Assembly: GCF_003932855.1 (NCBI RefSeq)
Contig: NZ_RQYZ01000001.1
Coordinates: forward strand, 186,001 to 250,000
Source: Tessaracoccus sp. OH4464_COT-324
Lineage (GTDB): Bacteria > Actinomycetota > Actinomycetes > Propionibacteriales > Propionibacteriaceae
DNA length: 64,000 bases
Direction of reading: 5' to 3'
Positions within the stretch are counted from its first letter, which is position 1. Each line of letters starts with the position of its first letter. Below the pieces are notes generated by a model that made no database searches, was not told the origin of the DNA, and saw only the letters and a program-made list of their open reading frames with translations. This document shows positions 36,547-46,024 of this stretch, piece after piece. The position numbers and the translations under genes were made by a program.

Positions 36547-39500
36547 TCACACCTCCAACGCGCGTCGCAGCAGGTCAGCTTCCTCCTGCTGGTGACGCAT
36601 CATCGAGCCCACCGAGGGGGCCGAGGACCACGTCCGAGTCACCGGAACCAGTTCCTGCCGGAATCCGGGGTTATGGGCCCGAATCGCCTTCGCCAGGTGC
36701 AGCGCCATGAACGGCCAGGCCCCCTGATTCTCCGGCTCGTCCTGGACGAAGCGCACGTCGGAAACGTGTGCGTAGCGGGCCAGGATCTGTGCCAACTCTG
36801 CGGCCGGAAGTGGGTAGAGCCGTTCCAAGGAGATGATGGCGACCCTGCCGTCGAGCCCAAGCTTGCTGCGGCGAGCGACGAGTTCCCAACGCACCTTGCC
36901 CGAGCACAGCAACACCTTGGTCACCTGCTGCGGATCAAGGACCGTCGGGTCGTCAATGGCGGGATGCCACCTGCCGGAGGTGAACTCGTCCGGCATCGAA
37001 GTGGCCAGCTTGTTGCGCAGCATCGACTTCGGCGTCGCGATGATGAGCGGACGGTGGAAGTTAACGTAGGCATGGTTTCGCAGCAGATGGAAATGGCTGG
37101 CAGGCGTTGACGGCTGGCAGACGCCGAGCGCGTCCTCGGCACACAGCTGGAGCCAGCGCTCGATCCTGGCCGAGCTATGATCGGGGCCTTGCCCCTCGTA
37201 GCCATGGGGGAGCAGCAGGACGACGCCGGATTTCTGCGTCCACTTCGCATCACCGGAAGAGATGAACTCGTCTGCGATGGTCTGCGCGCCGTTGGCGAAA
37301 TCTCCGAACTGGGCCTCCCACATGACAAGCGCGTCAGGTCGGGCGACCGAGTAGCCGTATTCGAAACCCATCACCGCGTACTCGCTCAGGAGCGAATCGT
37401 AGATCTCGAACGGCGCCTGATCGTCCGTGAGGTGCTTCATCGGGACGTAGGCCTCGTTCGTTTGCCGGTCAACGACGGCTGCGAAACGCTGCGAGAACGT
37501 GCCCCGACGCGAATCCTGGCCGGACATCCGCACCGGACGGCCTTCCATGAGCAGCGAACCGATCGCCATCATCTCGGCCGTGGCCCAGTCGATGGGGCCC
37601 TCCATGATGGCTTTGGCCCGTCGCTCCATCTGCGGAAGCACCTTCGGGTGAACCTGGAATCCTTCGGGGAAGACACGATGAGCCTCAGAGATTCGACGGA
37701 CCTCGTCTGGGGTGATCTCGGTGAGCCGCTGGTCGGGCTTTGCCGGGTAGTAGGGCACCTTGCGGTAGTCATCGTCGATACCGTTCGCGTCCTGGCGCAT
37801 CTCTCTGAAGACACCTTCAAGCCGCTCGCGGAACCGGTTCATCACGGCTTCGGCATCCGCCATGGAGATGTCACCGCGGCCGACGAGGGACTCGGTGTAC
37901 AGGCGGCGTGTGGAACGCTTCTGCTCGATGAGGTCGTACATCTTGGGCTGCGTGAAGCTCGGATCGTCACCTTCGTTGTGTCCCCGTCGGCGGTAGCAGA
38001 CAAGGTCGATCACAACATCCTTGTTGAAGGCCTGGCGATAGTCGAACGCGATCCGGGCGGCACGGATGCAGGCGTCGGGGTCGTCGCCGTTGACGTGCAG
38101 CACTGGCGCGGCAATGGCCTTGGCCACGTCGGTGCAGTAGGTGGAGGTGCGAGACTCCACCGGTGAGGTGGTGAACCCTACCTGGTTGTTGACCACCACG
38201 TGGATGGTGCCGCCCACTTTGTACGCCCGAAGTTGGCTCATCTGCAGTGTCTCGAAGACCACACCCTGACCGGAGAACGAGGCGTCGCCGTGCAGCAGAA
38301 TTGGCAGCACGGGGTAGTCGTCGCCGCCCAGCATGTCCTGCTTGGCTCGCGCGATTCCCATCAGAACCGGGTTCACCGCCTCTAGGTGCGACGGGTTGGC
38401 GGCCACCGAGGCCTTGATGGTTCGGCCGTTGGGGGCGACGAAGGTACCCTCGTTGCCCAGGTGGTACTTCACGTCGCCAGTACCAGCGGTCTCTGCGGAG
38501 CCCTCGAACTCCTTGAAAATCTGGCCGTACTTCTTACCGACGATGTTGGCGAGCACGTTGAGGCGGCCACGGTGAGGCATCCCGATGCAGACCTCATCGA
38601 GGGAGTCGTTTGCGGCGCGCTGAGCGATTTCGTCGAGCAGCACGATTGCGGACTCGCCACCTTCCAGGGAGAATCGTTTCTGCCCGACGAACTTAGTCTG
38701 TAGGAAGGTCTCGAAGATCTCGGCCTCGTTCAGTTTGTCGAGGGCGTGCATGTGCTCCTCGTGGGTCAGCGGAGTGAACGGCATCTCCATGCGCTGCTGG
38801 AACCACTCGCGCTGCTTCGGGTCCGCGATGTGCATGTATTCCACAGCCAACGTGCGGCAGTACGAACTCTGCAGGATGCTCAGGATCTCCCGGAGGGAGA
38901 GGTACTGTCGGGGCTGGCCGGCAAAGGTGCCGACCGCGAACTCGCGATCGAGGTCCCAGATCGTGAGCCCGTGTTCCTCCAACTGGAGGTAGTCGTTGCG
39001 GCGGGCACGGTATTCGAGCGGGTCGATGTCGGCGACCAGGTGTCCGAAGGAGCGGTAGGCGTTGATCAACTCCAGCACGCGGGCCTGCTTGCCCACCTGG
39101 TTGTCCCGATGAGCTGACACATCCGCCGCCCACCGAAGGGGCTCGTAGGGGATGCGCAGCGCTTCGAAGATCTCGTCGTAGAAGCCGTTTGCGCCGAGGA
39201 GCAACTCGTGCATGACCTTCAGGAATTCGCCGGACTCAGCGCCCTGAATCACGCGGTGATCGTACGTGGAGGTGAGGGTGGTCACCTTGGAAACACCCAG
39301 CTCGAGCAAGCGAGAGCTGGAGACTCCCTGGAATTCAGCCGGATAGTCGATGTTGCCCACGCCGAGAATCAGGCCGGCGCCATTCATCAGCCGCGGCACG
39401 GAGTGGTTCGTCCCGATGCCGCCAGGGTTGGTGATCGTGGCGGTCGTGCGGGCGAAGTCGTCGACGGTCAGTTCATTGTTCCGGGCCTTCCTCACCACGG

Positions 39501-40290
39501 CCTCGTACGCCGACCAGAACTGGGCGAAGTCAAGGTTCTCGCAGCCCTTGACGTTGGGCACCAGCAACTGGCGGGTTCCGTCGCTCTTCTTAATGTCGAT
39601 CGCGATGCCGAGGTTGATCGAAGGGTTCTCGACGAGGTTGGGCTTGCCGTCAACCACGTCGTAGGCGTTGTTCATGCTGGGCACGGCCTTGAGCGCCTGG
39701 ATCATGGCGTAGGCGATGATGTGCGTGAACGAAACTTTGCCGCCCTTGGAGGTGCGCAGGAAGTTGTTGATGCTGGTGCGCTGATCAATGACCAACTTCA
39801 TCGGCACCGAGCGCACCGACGTCGCGGTCGGCATGGACAGCGAGGCATCCATGTTCTTCGCCGTCCGCATGGGGGCACCACGGAGCACCGTGTACCTTGG
39901 TTCCTTCACGGCGATCTGTGGACGCAGCGCAGGACTGGGTGCGTTGGCGGACAGGCCACCGCCGAATCCGGGTTGGGCCGGGGTCTCGGACGTGCGCTGA
40001 ACCTGCTCAGTGGTTGGTGCGTTTGCGCTGGGCGGGGCCGGATGATCGGCCTTGTCGGGGGTTCTCGTGGTTGGATGCGCGGCTGCGGGCGGCGTTTGCG
40101 GCGCCGGGCGAGGGGCCGCCGAAGCCGGTTGCTTCTGGGGGTTCTGTGCCTGCTGCGCGCTTCGCTCCTTTGCGAAGAACGCCTGCCAAGAGGCATCGAC
40201 GGACTGTGGGTCGCGCTCGTAGGCTTCCCGCATTTCGTCAATCAGCCAGGCATTAGCTCCAAATTCGTCGCTGAAATCAACTGTAGACAT
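36547..40290 (-). CDS. kgd: multifunctional 2-oxoglutarate dehydrogenase E1 / decarboxylase fused to E2-like succinyltransferase domain (Kgd/OdhA/SucA)
   Basis: 1247-residue TCA-cycle enzyme of the actinobacterial fused type. The N terminus (FGANAWLIDEMREAYERDP) is E1-like; residues about 41-115 form an Ala/Pro-rich linker; about 120-350 is an E2 transferase domain lacking a lipoyl domain, with the catalytic H345 in STYDHRVIQGAESG; the remainder is the TPP-dependent E1 domain with LHGDASFSGQGVVFETLQ near 665 and VVVNNQVGFTT. It converts 2-oxoglutarate to succinyl-CoA in a supercomplex with pyruvate dehydrogenase components, with a separate E3. ATG at 40290; a 15-bp palindrome lies just upstream. 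Followed by DUF6104. Confidence 0.97.
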   Translation of the reverse strand: MSTVDFSDEFGANAWLIDEMREAYERDPQSVDASWQAFFAKERSAQQAQNPQKQPASAAPRPAPQTPPAAAHPTTRTPDKADHPAPPSANAPTTEQVQRTSETPAQPGFGGGLSANAPSPALRPQIAVKEPRYTVLRGAPMRTAKNMDASLSMPTATSVRSVPMKLVIDQRTSINNFLRTSKGGKVSFTHIIAYAMIQALKAVPSMNNAYDVVDGKPNLVENPSINLGIAIDIKKSDGTRQLLVPNVKGCENLDFAQFWSAYEAVVRKARNNELTVDDFARTTATITNPGGIGTNHSVPRLMNGAGLILGVGNIDYPAEFQGVSSSRLLELGVSKVTTLTSTYDHRVIQGAESGEFLKVMHELLLGANGFYDEIFEALRIPYEPLRWAADVSAHRDNQVGKQARVLELINAYRSFGHLVADIDPLEYRARRNDYLQLEEHGLTIWDLDREFAVGTFAGQPRQYLSLREILSILQSSYCRTLAVEYMHIADPKQREWFQQRMEMPFTPLTHEEHMHALDKLNEAEIFETFLQTKFVGQKRFSLEGGESAIVLLDEIAQRAANDSLDEVCIGMPHRGRLNVLANIVGKKYGQIFKEFEGSAETAGTGDVKYHLGNEGTFVAPNGRTIKASVAANPSHLEAVNPVLMGIARAKQDMLGGDDYPVLPILLHGDASFSGQGVVFETLQMSQLRAYKVGGTIHVVVNNQVGFTTSPVESRTSTYCTDVAKAIAAPVLHVNGDDPDACIRAARIAFDYRQAFNKDVVIDLVCYRRRGHNEGDDPSFTQPKMYDLIEQKRSTRRLYTESLVGRGDISMADAEAVMNRFRERLEGVFREMRQDANGIDDDYRKVPYYPAKPDQRLTEITPDEVRRISEAHRVFPEGFQVHPKVLPQMERRAKAIMEGPIDWATAEMMAIGSLLMEGRPVRMSGQDSRRGTFSQRFAAVVDRQTNEAYVPMKHLTDDQAPFEIYDSLLSEYAVMGFEYGYSVARPDALVMWEAQFGDFANGAQTIADEFISSGDAKWTQKSGVVLLLPHGYEGQGPDHSSARIERWLQLCAEDALGVCQPSTPASHFHLLRNHAYVNFHRPLIIATPKSMLRNKLATSMPDEFTSGRWHPAIDDPTVLDPQQVTKVLLCSGKVRWELVARRSKLGLDGRVAIISLERLYPLPAAELAQILARYAHVSDVRFVQDEPENQGAWPFMALHLAKAIRAHNPGFRQELVPVTRTWSSAPSVGSMMRHQQEEADLLRRALEV

Positions 40291-40297
40291 ACCTGCG

Positions 40298-40312
40298 TGT
40301 GGCTAAGCCACA
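40298..40312. promoter_or_regulatory. 15-bp palindrome just upstream of kgd
   Basis: TGTGGCT-A-AGCCACA, perfect 7-bp arms, 8 bases upstream of the kgd start codon. It could be an operator or a small hairpin controlling kgd translation. It does not fit CRP/GlxR consensus spacing (N7 instead of N8 between TGTG and CACA). Confidence 0.3.
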
Positions 40313-40362
40313 TCCCTCTCATGTGTGGTTTCCCGCAGACACCTGCGGCTGCATGAAACAGC

Positions 40363-41610
40363 TTAGCCAAAACTCTTGTCTGCTGTCGCGGCAGTTTTGA
40401 CTGTTAGCCAGCCCGAGTACGCGGTGAGCACGATCAACAACAGGTTACGAGCGGCCAGGACGGCGATGTCCGCGCCGGAGCCCTGCGGCAGCGCCATGAT
40501 GCCGAAGGCCCCCCAGGGGTAGGTGTACTGGGTCAACGCGCCCACCACGACGAGGGCCGCGCCGAGCACTACCAAGTGTCTCCTGAGCCAGGGGCAGCGT
40601 ACGTGGGCCAACAGCACGGCCACCGGGCCGCCCAACCAGAGCACGTACTGGGGCGAGAGAGTCTTGTTGGCGATGACCGTGAACAGCACCAAGGTGCATA
40701 CGGCAAGCAGAACCACCGTCGGCCCGGACCGGCGCTTGATCAGCAGCACACTCAGCCCAACAGCTGCCAGCAAAGACAGCAGGGTCAGCGCCGTCGAAAC
40801 CGTGAGCATCACCCCCACACCAGGGCCAGCGATCTCCAAGGCGTTGTACTCCGACAGCCAGATATGCCACTCGCCGGGCGCGAAATAGGTGCGGGCCAGC
40901 ATCAGCGGCGTGGCAGGCACTGACTCGATCTGCAACCCTCGCTCGCTCTGCCATGCCAGCGGCTTCAGGTTGCGCTCCAAGCCCGCGACGGCGAGAGCGG
41001 CCAGCCCGAGCACGCCGCCCGCGGTGAGGAACCCGGTGAGGCGTCGACGTCCGACTCCGCGACGTGGATCGGGTGCTAGAAGAGGCGCGATGAGGATTGC
41101 GGGCCAGAGTTTGATGGCCGCACCCGCAGCGACGAAAGCTCCCGAGAGCGCGGGTCGTGCGACCAGCCACAGGCAGGCCCAGGCCACCAGCGCGGCCGGC
41201 AGCAAATCGAAGCGGAACCAGACGATAGCCCCGTTCGCCGCGGTGAACATGATCCAGAACAGAGCGCCCGTGAAGTTCTGCCTACGGTAAAGACTCGCCG
41301 CCACTGCGGCATCGAGCAGGAGAAGCAGAGCGGAGAAGAAAGGCTGCCAGTCGGTGCTGAGCAACGCCCCGAGGTAGTTGCCCACGTGGTAGCAGGCGTT
41401 GAGGATCCACACGGCGGGCACCGGATACTCGACCATCACCTCGGCCTGTCCCTGGTTCAGGTGCCACAGGTGGTAGTTGTAGTAGGACATGTCGTTCGCG
41501 ACGAAATTGGCTTCGGGGCGCAACCACATCAGGTAGGTGATCGCCCTGGTGACCAGGAACAGCAAAGCCAAAGTCAGCGGCGGCAGTATCTCCATCCGGT
41601 TCAGCCGCAT
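40363..41610 (-). CDS. GT87-like (DUF2029) membrane glycosyltransferase
   Basis: Polytopic membrane protein of 415 residues with about ten hydrophobic segments. The first extracytoplasmic loop contains NDMSYYNYHLWHLNQGQ then EYPVPAVWIL, where the Asp-rich/YP pattern is typical of GT-C mannosyltransferases of family 87 that use polyprenyl-phosphate sugars; WFRFDLLPAALVA and NKTLSPQYVLWLGGP are also family-like. It probably adds a sugar to an envelope lipid or polymer, substrate unknown. ATG at 41610, encoded as a single gene between kgd and tRNA-Arg. Confidence 0.8.
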   Translation of the reverse strand: MRLNRMEILPPLTLALLFLVTRAITYLMWLRPEANFVANDMSYYNYHLWHLNQGQAEVMVEYPVPAVWILNACYHVGNYLGALLSTDWQPFFSALLLLLDAAVAASLYRRQNFTGALFWIMFTAANGAIVWFRFDLLPAALVAWACLWLVARPALSGAFVAAGAAIKLWPAILIAPLLAPDPRRGVGRRRLTGFLTAGGVLGLAALAVAGLERNLKPLAWQSERGLQIESVPATPLMLARTYFAPGEWHIWLSEYNALEIAGPGVGVMLTVSTALTLLSLLAAVGLSVLLIKRRSGPTVVLLAVCTLVLFTVIANKTLSPQYVLWLGGPVAVLLAHVRCPWLRRHLVVLGAALVVVGALTQYTYPWGAFGIMALPQGSGADIAVLAARNLLLIVLTAYSGWLTVKTAATADKSFG

Positions 41611-41639
41611 CGACGCTCCTGCTCTTTAGATGTTCACGG

Positions 41640-41711
41640 CGCCCCCGCGAGGATTCGAACCTCGGCTCCCGCCTCCGGAGGGCGGTGCTCTATCCCCTGA
41701 GCTACGGGGGC
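41640..41711 (-). tRNA. tRNA-Arg (CCG)
   Basis: 72-base cloverleaf on the minus strand: acceptor GCCCCCG/CGGGGGC, D arm TAGCTCAGGGGATAGAGC, anticodon stem CCGCC/GGCGG with loop CTCCGGA giving anticodon CCG, T arm GAGGTTCGAATCCTC, discriminator G. The CCA is not encoded. Confidence 0.95.
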
Positions 41712-41791
41712 CTGACCGCGTCCTGTGCGACACGAGCCTTGCAAAGCCTAGCAAACAATTCGGCAAACGTGCAGTGGGCTAGGTTTGGGGC

Positions 41792-42286
41792 ATGCGAAAC
41801 CTGCTGATCGTTGCGGCTGCTTTGCTTGCCGCATGCGTTTCGAGGCCGGAACCCGACCCGGCGGTCCTTCGGGAATCGGCGCCACCGTGGGATGCCCCGC
41901 GCGATGCCATCTCCTACCTCGACCTGGCGGGAATGGAGCATCGCCCGATCGGGGAGGACACCGACCCTTGGGTGTTGAAGCTACAGGTTGAACGCAACGG
42001 GCAACGCGTAGCCATACCGGCGATGATCGGCGTTGACCGGCTGAGGGCCGTGCAGGCGGTCCTGCACACTCACGACGCCGGCGGCGACATCTGGTTGGAG
42101 GGGCCGGGCAACGACGGGGCAACGCTGGGACAGTTCTTCCAGCTCTGGGGCGTGCGTTTCGACTCGCGGTGCCTGGGGGACGTTTGCGAAGGCGTCAGCG
42201 TTTTCGCGGATGGCGAACGAGTATCGGATCCCGTCAACTTGGTGCTGCGTGGTCATCAGGCGGTCGAGGTGCGAGCCGGCTCGTGA
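41792..42286 (+). CDS. predicted lipoprotein of unknown function
   Basis: 164 residues. The signal peptide ends in a lipobox LLAAC with C15 as the lipidated residue. The mature domain carries IPAMIGVD, VLHTHDAGGDIWLEG and LGQFFQLWGVRF, a pattern I recognise from uncharacterised actinobacterial envelope proteins (HTHD ... LGQFF...WGV). Two cysteines (CLGDVCEG) may form a disulfide. It lies just upstream of lysA, in the position where argS often sits in mycobacteria. No function can be stated. Confidence 0.75.
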   Translation: MRNLLIVAAALLAACVSRPEPDPAVLRESAPPWDAPRDAISYLDLAGMEHRPIGEDTDPWVLKLQVERNGQRVAIPAMIGVDRLRAVQAVLHTHDAGGDIWLEGPGNDGATLGQFFQLWGVRFDSRCLGDVCEGVSVFADGERVSDPVNLVLRGHQAVEVRAGS

Positions 42287-42310
42287 TTCTCTGGCACTCT
42301 TGTAGCCACT

Positions 42311-43714
42311 ATGACGCACATGCACATCGCCGGCGCCCTGCACGCTGACTATTCGGGGATCAAGCCGCAGTGGCTGAGGACGCCCGAGGAGCTCAACACG
42401 CTCGATGAGAAACTTTGGCCGGTGGGGGCCGTTCGTGACGCCTCGGGTGAGCTGGTCATCGGCGGAGCACCGGTTTCCCAGTTGGTTGCCCAGCATGGGA
42501 CTCCCGCCTACTTCATTGACGAGAGAGACTTCCGTGCCCGGGCCGTTGCTTTCCGTGAGGCGTTCGCGGGCTGGCGTATCTACTACGCGGGCAAATCTCT
42601 GCTGACCAGGGCGATCGCCCGTTGGGTCATGGAAGAAGGGCTCTACCTGGACGTCACCACCCTTGGTGAGATGCGCGTCGCGTTGGCTGGCGGGATGCCT
42701 GCAGGGCGACTGGGTTTCCACGGAAACAACAAGTCCATGGAGGAGATTCGCTACGCGCTGGAGGTCGGCGTCGGTCGGTTCATCATCGATTCCTTCCAGG
42801 AGATCGAGCGGATCGAACGGGCCTGCGCGGAACTGGGCACCACCGCGCAAGCCATGATTCGGGTCACTACCGGAGTCGAGGCACATACCCACGAGTACAT
42901 CGCGACTGCTCATGAGGACCAGAAGTTTGGTCTCAGCATCCTGGGTGGGCAGGCACTGGCCGGATTGGTGCGCTGTCAGCACTCGCCCTACATCGAACTC
43001 GACGGCATCCATAGCCACATTGGCTCGCAGATTTTCGAGACCCTGGGCTTTGAGGTGGCCATCCGTCGCACGATGAAGCTGGCCCATCAGTTCAAGACGG
43101 CCACCGGCCAGGAGCTGAGGGCACTCGATCTCGGCGGAGGGTTCGGTATTGCGTACACCCAGGCGGACGCTCCAAAGCCGGTGGAGGAGCTGAGCGCCGC
43201 TTTCACCGAGATGGTGGCCCACGAATGCCGCGCGCTGGGATTGGCGAGGCCGGAGCTGTCCATAGAGCCGGGGCGCGCGATCTGCGGGCCTGCCGGGGTG
43301 GCGCTGTACACCGTCGGGACCATCAAGCCGGTGGAACTGGACGGAGGCAAGGTGCGGACCTATGTTTCCGTCGACGGTGGGATGAGTGACAACATTCGGC
43401 CTGCGCTCTACGCCGCGGAGTATTCCGCCGTGCTGGCGAACCGGAGCTCCACTGCGGAGCCGCTGCTCAGTCGGGTGGTGGGCAAGCATTGTGAGGGCGG
43501 GGACATCCTGATCCGCGACGTGTTCCTGCCCGGCGACATCGCGGTCGGGGACATCATCGCCGTGCCCGGTGCGGGCGCGTACGCGCGATCGATGGCCAGC
43601 AACTACAACCAGGTTCCCCGACCACCGGTCGTTGCGGTGCGCGACGGCGAAACTCGAGTACTGTTGCGACGCGAAACCCTTGACGATCTCATGCTGCTGG
43701 ACGTAGGTGAATGA
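42311..43714 (+). CDS. lysA: diaminopimelate decarboxylase
   Basis: PLP-dependent enzyme making lysine from meso-diaminopimelate. K95 in YYAGKSLLTRA is the PLP lysine; LGGGFGIAY and SIEPGRAICGPAG bind the cofactor phosphate. 467 residues is standard for actinobacteria. It starts the conserved lysA-hom-thrB-rho block, and its stop overlaps the beginning of hom, so the genes are coupled. The ATG at 42311 is 24 bases after the lipoprotein stop. Confidence 0.96.
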   Translation: MTHMHIAGALHADYSGIKPQWLRTPEELNTLDEKLWPVGAVRDASGELVIGGAPVSQLVAQHGTPAYFIDERDFRARAVAFREAFAGWRIYYAGKSLLTRAIARWVMEEGLYLDVTTLGEMRVALAGGMPAGRLGFHGNNKSMEEIRYALEVGVGRFIIDSFQEIERIERACAELGTTAQAMIRVTTGVEAHTHEYIATAHEDQKFGLSILGGQALAGLVRCQHSPYIELDGIHSHIGSQIFETLGFEVAIRRTMKLAHQFKTATGQELRALDLGGGFGIAYTQADAPKPVEELSAAFTEMVAHECRALGLARPELSIEPGRAICGPAGVALYTVGTIKPVELDGGKVRTYVSVDGGMSDNIRPALYAAEYSAVLANRSSTAEPLLSRVVGKHCEGGDILIRDVFLPGDIAVGDIIAVPGAGAYARSMASNYNQVPRPPVVAVRDGETRVLLRRETLDDLMLLDVGE

Positions 43715-43715
43715 A

Positions 43716-45011
43716 ATGGAAGCTCTGAAGGTTGGCTTGCTGGGCGCGGGCATCGTCGGCACCCAGGTGGCCCGGATCGTGCTTGAGGAGGCGGAGGACC
43801 TGGAGGCCCGCATCGGGCGCCCGCTGGAGTTGGTGGGCATCGGGGTGCGAGACCTCGACAAGGAGCGTCCTGGCATCGATCCAGCGCTGCTGACCACGGA
43901 TCTTGAACGGGTGGTGGACGGCTGCGACGTGCTGATCGAGGTAATGGGCGGATTGGAACCCGCTTCCCGACTGATCCGGCGAGCTCTCGATCGCGGCGCC
44001 TCCGTCGTGACAGCCAACAAGGCACTGCTTGCTGAGGAGCTTGCTGAACTGTCTGCGCTGGCGGAGGCGAAGCGTGCCGACCTGTACTACGAGGCGGCGG
44101 TAGCTGGCGCCATCCCCATCATCCGACCGCTACGGGAATCCCTGGTGGGCGACGAGGTCACCACGGTCATGGGCATCGTGAATGGCACCACTAACTACAT
44201 CCTCGACAAGATGGTCACCGCTGGGCTCAGCTTCGACGATGCCCTGCGGCAGGCGCAGGAGCTTGGCTACGCGGAGGCTGATCCGACGGCTGATGTGGAG
44301 GGCCATGATGCGGCGGCGAAGGCCGCACTGCTTGCCGGGCTGGCCTTTCACACGAACGTGAAGGGTAGCGAGGTTTACTGCGAGGGCATCTCCGGGATCA
44401 CCGCGCAGGACATAGAAGCGGCAAAGTCCATGAACTGCACCGTGAAGCTGCTGGCCGTCGCCAAGGGAACCGAGGATGCGGTCACGGTGAAGGTGCACCC
44501 GGCGATGGTTCCGCTCACTCACCCCTTGGCCTCCGTCTCCGGTGCCTACAATGCGGTTTTCGTGAACACCCGTGAGGCGGGAGAGCTCATGTTCCTCGGC
44601 CCGGGCGCGGGTGGTGCACCGACTGCGTCTGCGGTGATGGGCGACGTGGTGACAGTGGCCAGGCACATCGTGCGCGGAGGCACCGCGCCGTCGTCGTCCA
44701 GTTACCGCGATCGCAAGATCTCTCCTATCGGCGAGTCCCGCACCCGCTACTTCATCTCCTTCGCGGTGGAGGACCGCCCAGGTGTGCTCGCCAAGTGCGC
44801 GGCGCTGTTTGCGCAGCACAACGTCTCGGTGCAGACCGTGCAGCAGTCCTACCTGGAGGGCCTTGAGCGGAGCGATGGTTTCTCGGCGCGTCTCGGGTTC
44901 ATGACTCACGAGGCGGTGGAGGATGATCTCGCGGCGGTTGTCGCGGATCTGCGCTCCGCTGACTTCGTCGGCGACGAGGTGCGCTTCATGCGCATCGAAG
45001 GGTCGCGATGA
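43716..45011 (+). CDS. hom: homoserine dehydrogenase
   Basis: NADP-dependent reduction of aspartate semialdehyde to homoserine. Rossmann motif LKVGLLGAGIVGTQVARIV at the N terminus, catalytic-domain motif VNGTTNYILDKM then ADPTADVEGHDAAAKAA, and a C-terminal ACT domain (VEDRPGVLAKCAALFAQHNVSV region) for threonine feedback. 431 residues. The ATG at 43716 has AGGTGA 6 bases upstream and is preferred to GTG at 43707. Its stop overlaps the thrB start (ATGA); thrC, usually between them, is absent. Confidence 0.96.
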   Translation: MEALKVGLLGAGIVGTQVARIVLEEAEDLEARIGRPLELVGIGVRDLDKERPGIDPALLTTDLERVVDGCDVLIEVMGGLEPASRLIRRALDRGASVVTANKALLAEELAELSALAEAKRADLYYEAAVAGAIPIIRPLRESLVGDEVTTVMGIVNGTTNYILDKMVTAGLSFDDALRQAQELGYAEADPTADVEGHDAAAKAALLAGLAFHTNVKGSEVYCEGISGITAQDIEAAKSMNCTVKLLAVAKGTEDAVTVKVHPAMVPLTHPLASVSGAYNAVFVNTREAGELMFLGPGAGGAPTASAVMGDVVTVARHIVRGGTAPSSSSYRDRKISPIGESRTRYFISFAVEDRPGVLAKCAALFAQHNVSVQTVQQSYLEGLERSDGFSARLGFMTHEAVEDDLAAVVADLRSADFVGDEVRFMRIEGSR

Positions 45012-45874
45012 GGGTATTCGTGCCCGCCACCACGGCGAATGTTGGCTCGGGATTCGACTGCGTCGGAATCGCTCTCGGCTGGTATGACGAACTCCACCTC
45101 GAGGTCGGAGGCACCGGCGTGCGAGTCGAGGTGACCGGCGAGGGAGCGGAGCAGGTGCCGCTCGACGAGAGACACTTGGTGATCGCTTCGATCCGACGTG
45201 GGCTGGAGGAGTGGGGCGATGGACGGCTGCCCGGTTTGCGGCTTCGCAGTCACAACACGATTCCGCATTCGCGCGGTCTGGGCAGTTCGGCGGCGGCCAT
45301 CGTCGCGGGTCTGGCATTTGCGTGGGGCATCGCTCGCGGCCCAAGGCTCGACCTTGCGGAGCTGGCGAGGTTGTCCAGTGCGCTTGAGGGCCATGCAGAC
45401 AACGCGGCGGCCGCCGTGTACGGCGGCGCGACCCTCGGGTGGGTGCAGGACGGGACGGTGCTGATCGACCGGATACCCGTGGCGGACGAACTCACGGCGC
45501 GGGTTTGGGTGCCGGAGACCGAAGTTCCGACGAAGGGCGCGCGAGCCACCCTGCCTGAGGTGGTGCCCCGAGCGGACGCGGTGCGCCAGGCGGCCTGTGC
45601 CGCGCGGCTGATGGTAGCTCTTGCCAACCCGGAACGACTCCTGGCAGCCACGGAGGATCAGCTGCACCAGCGATACCGGCGTCACTTGATGGCGGAGAGC
45701 TTTGATTTGATGACCCGGCTGCGCGAGGTTGGAGTGCCTGCAACGATATCGGGGGCCGGGCCCACCACCATCGCAATCGGCACCGAGCAGCAGCTGGCGC
45801 CCGCCAACTCTGTCTCCGCGGGGGGCTTCCGGGAAGTGCGTCTTTCCTTCGGCTGCGGGGTCAGGCTCGACTGA
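45008..45874 (+). CDS. thrB: homoserine kinase
   Basis: GHMP kinase that phosphorylates homoserine. ATP loop PHSRGLGSSAAAIVAGLAFA is typical; VPATTANVGSGFDCVGIAL at the N terminus and ATISGAGPTTIAIG near the C terminus are the other family motifs. 288 residues. The ATG overlaps the hom stop by 4 bases. It is followed by a 150-base gap with a possible promoter for rho. Confidence 0.95.
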   Translation: MRVFVPATTANVGSGFDCVGIALGWYDELHLEVGGTGVRVEVTGEGAEQVPLDERHLVIASIRRGLEEWGDGRLPGLRLRSHNTIPHSRGLGSSAAAIVAGLAFAWGIARGPRLDLAELARLSSALEGHADNAAAAVYGGATLGWVQDGTVLIDRIPVADELTARVWVPETEVPTKGARATLPEVVPRADAVRQAACAARLMVALANPERLLAATEDQLHQRYRRHLMAESFDLMTRLREVGVPATISGAGPTTIAIGTEQQLAPANSVSAGGFREVRLSFGCGVRLD

Positions 45875-45880
45875 CTGCGC

Positions 45881-45910
45881 TTGTTCGGCGGCGGTGGGCG
45901 GTGCTAGCAT
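45881..45910 (+). promoter_or_regulatory. possible rho promoter
   Basis: TTGTTC (45881-45886), 18 bases, TAGCAT (45905-45910), about 115 bases upstream of the rho GTG. The following leader contains a GC-rich hairpin near 45990-46010 that could serve autoregulation, a known feature of rho genes (inference). Confidence 0.35.
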
Positions 45911-46024
45911 GCTTGGAGGCCCGCAGGAAGTGCACAGAGCCACCGCGCTTGGACCGCGCACCCGGGCATCAACTCATCACTACCCGTGAGCGCCCGATAA
46001 GTGGGCGTGCGGAAGGAATAATTC

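Noticed and set aside
40298-40312. CRP/GlxR-type site upstream of kgd
   Set aside because: TGTG and CACA are separated by 7 bases instead of 8, so it does not match the consensus; kept only as an unassigned palindrome.
45008-45011. thrC pseudogene at the hom-thrB junction
   Set aside because: The two genes overlap directly; there is no room for a remnant.
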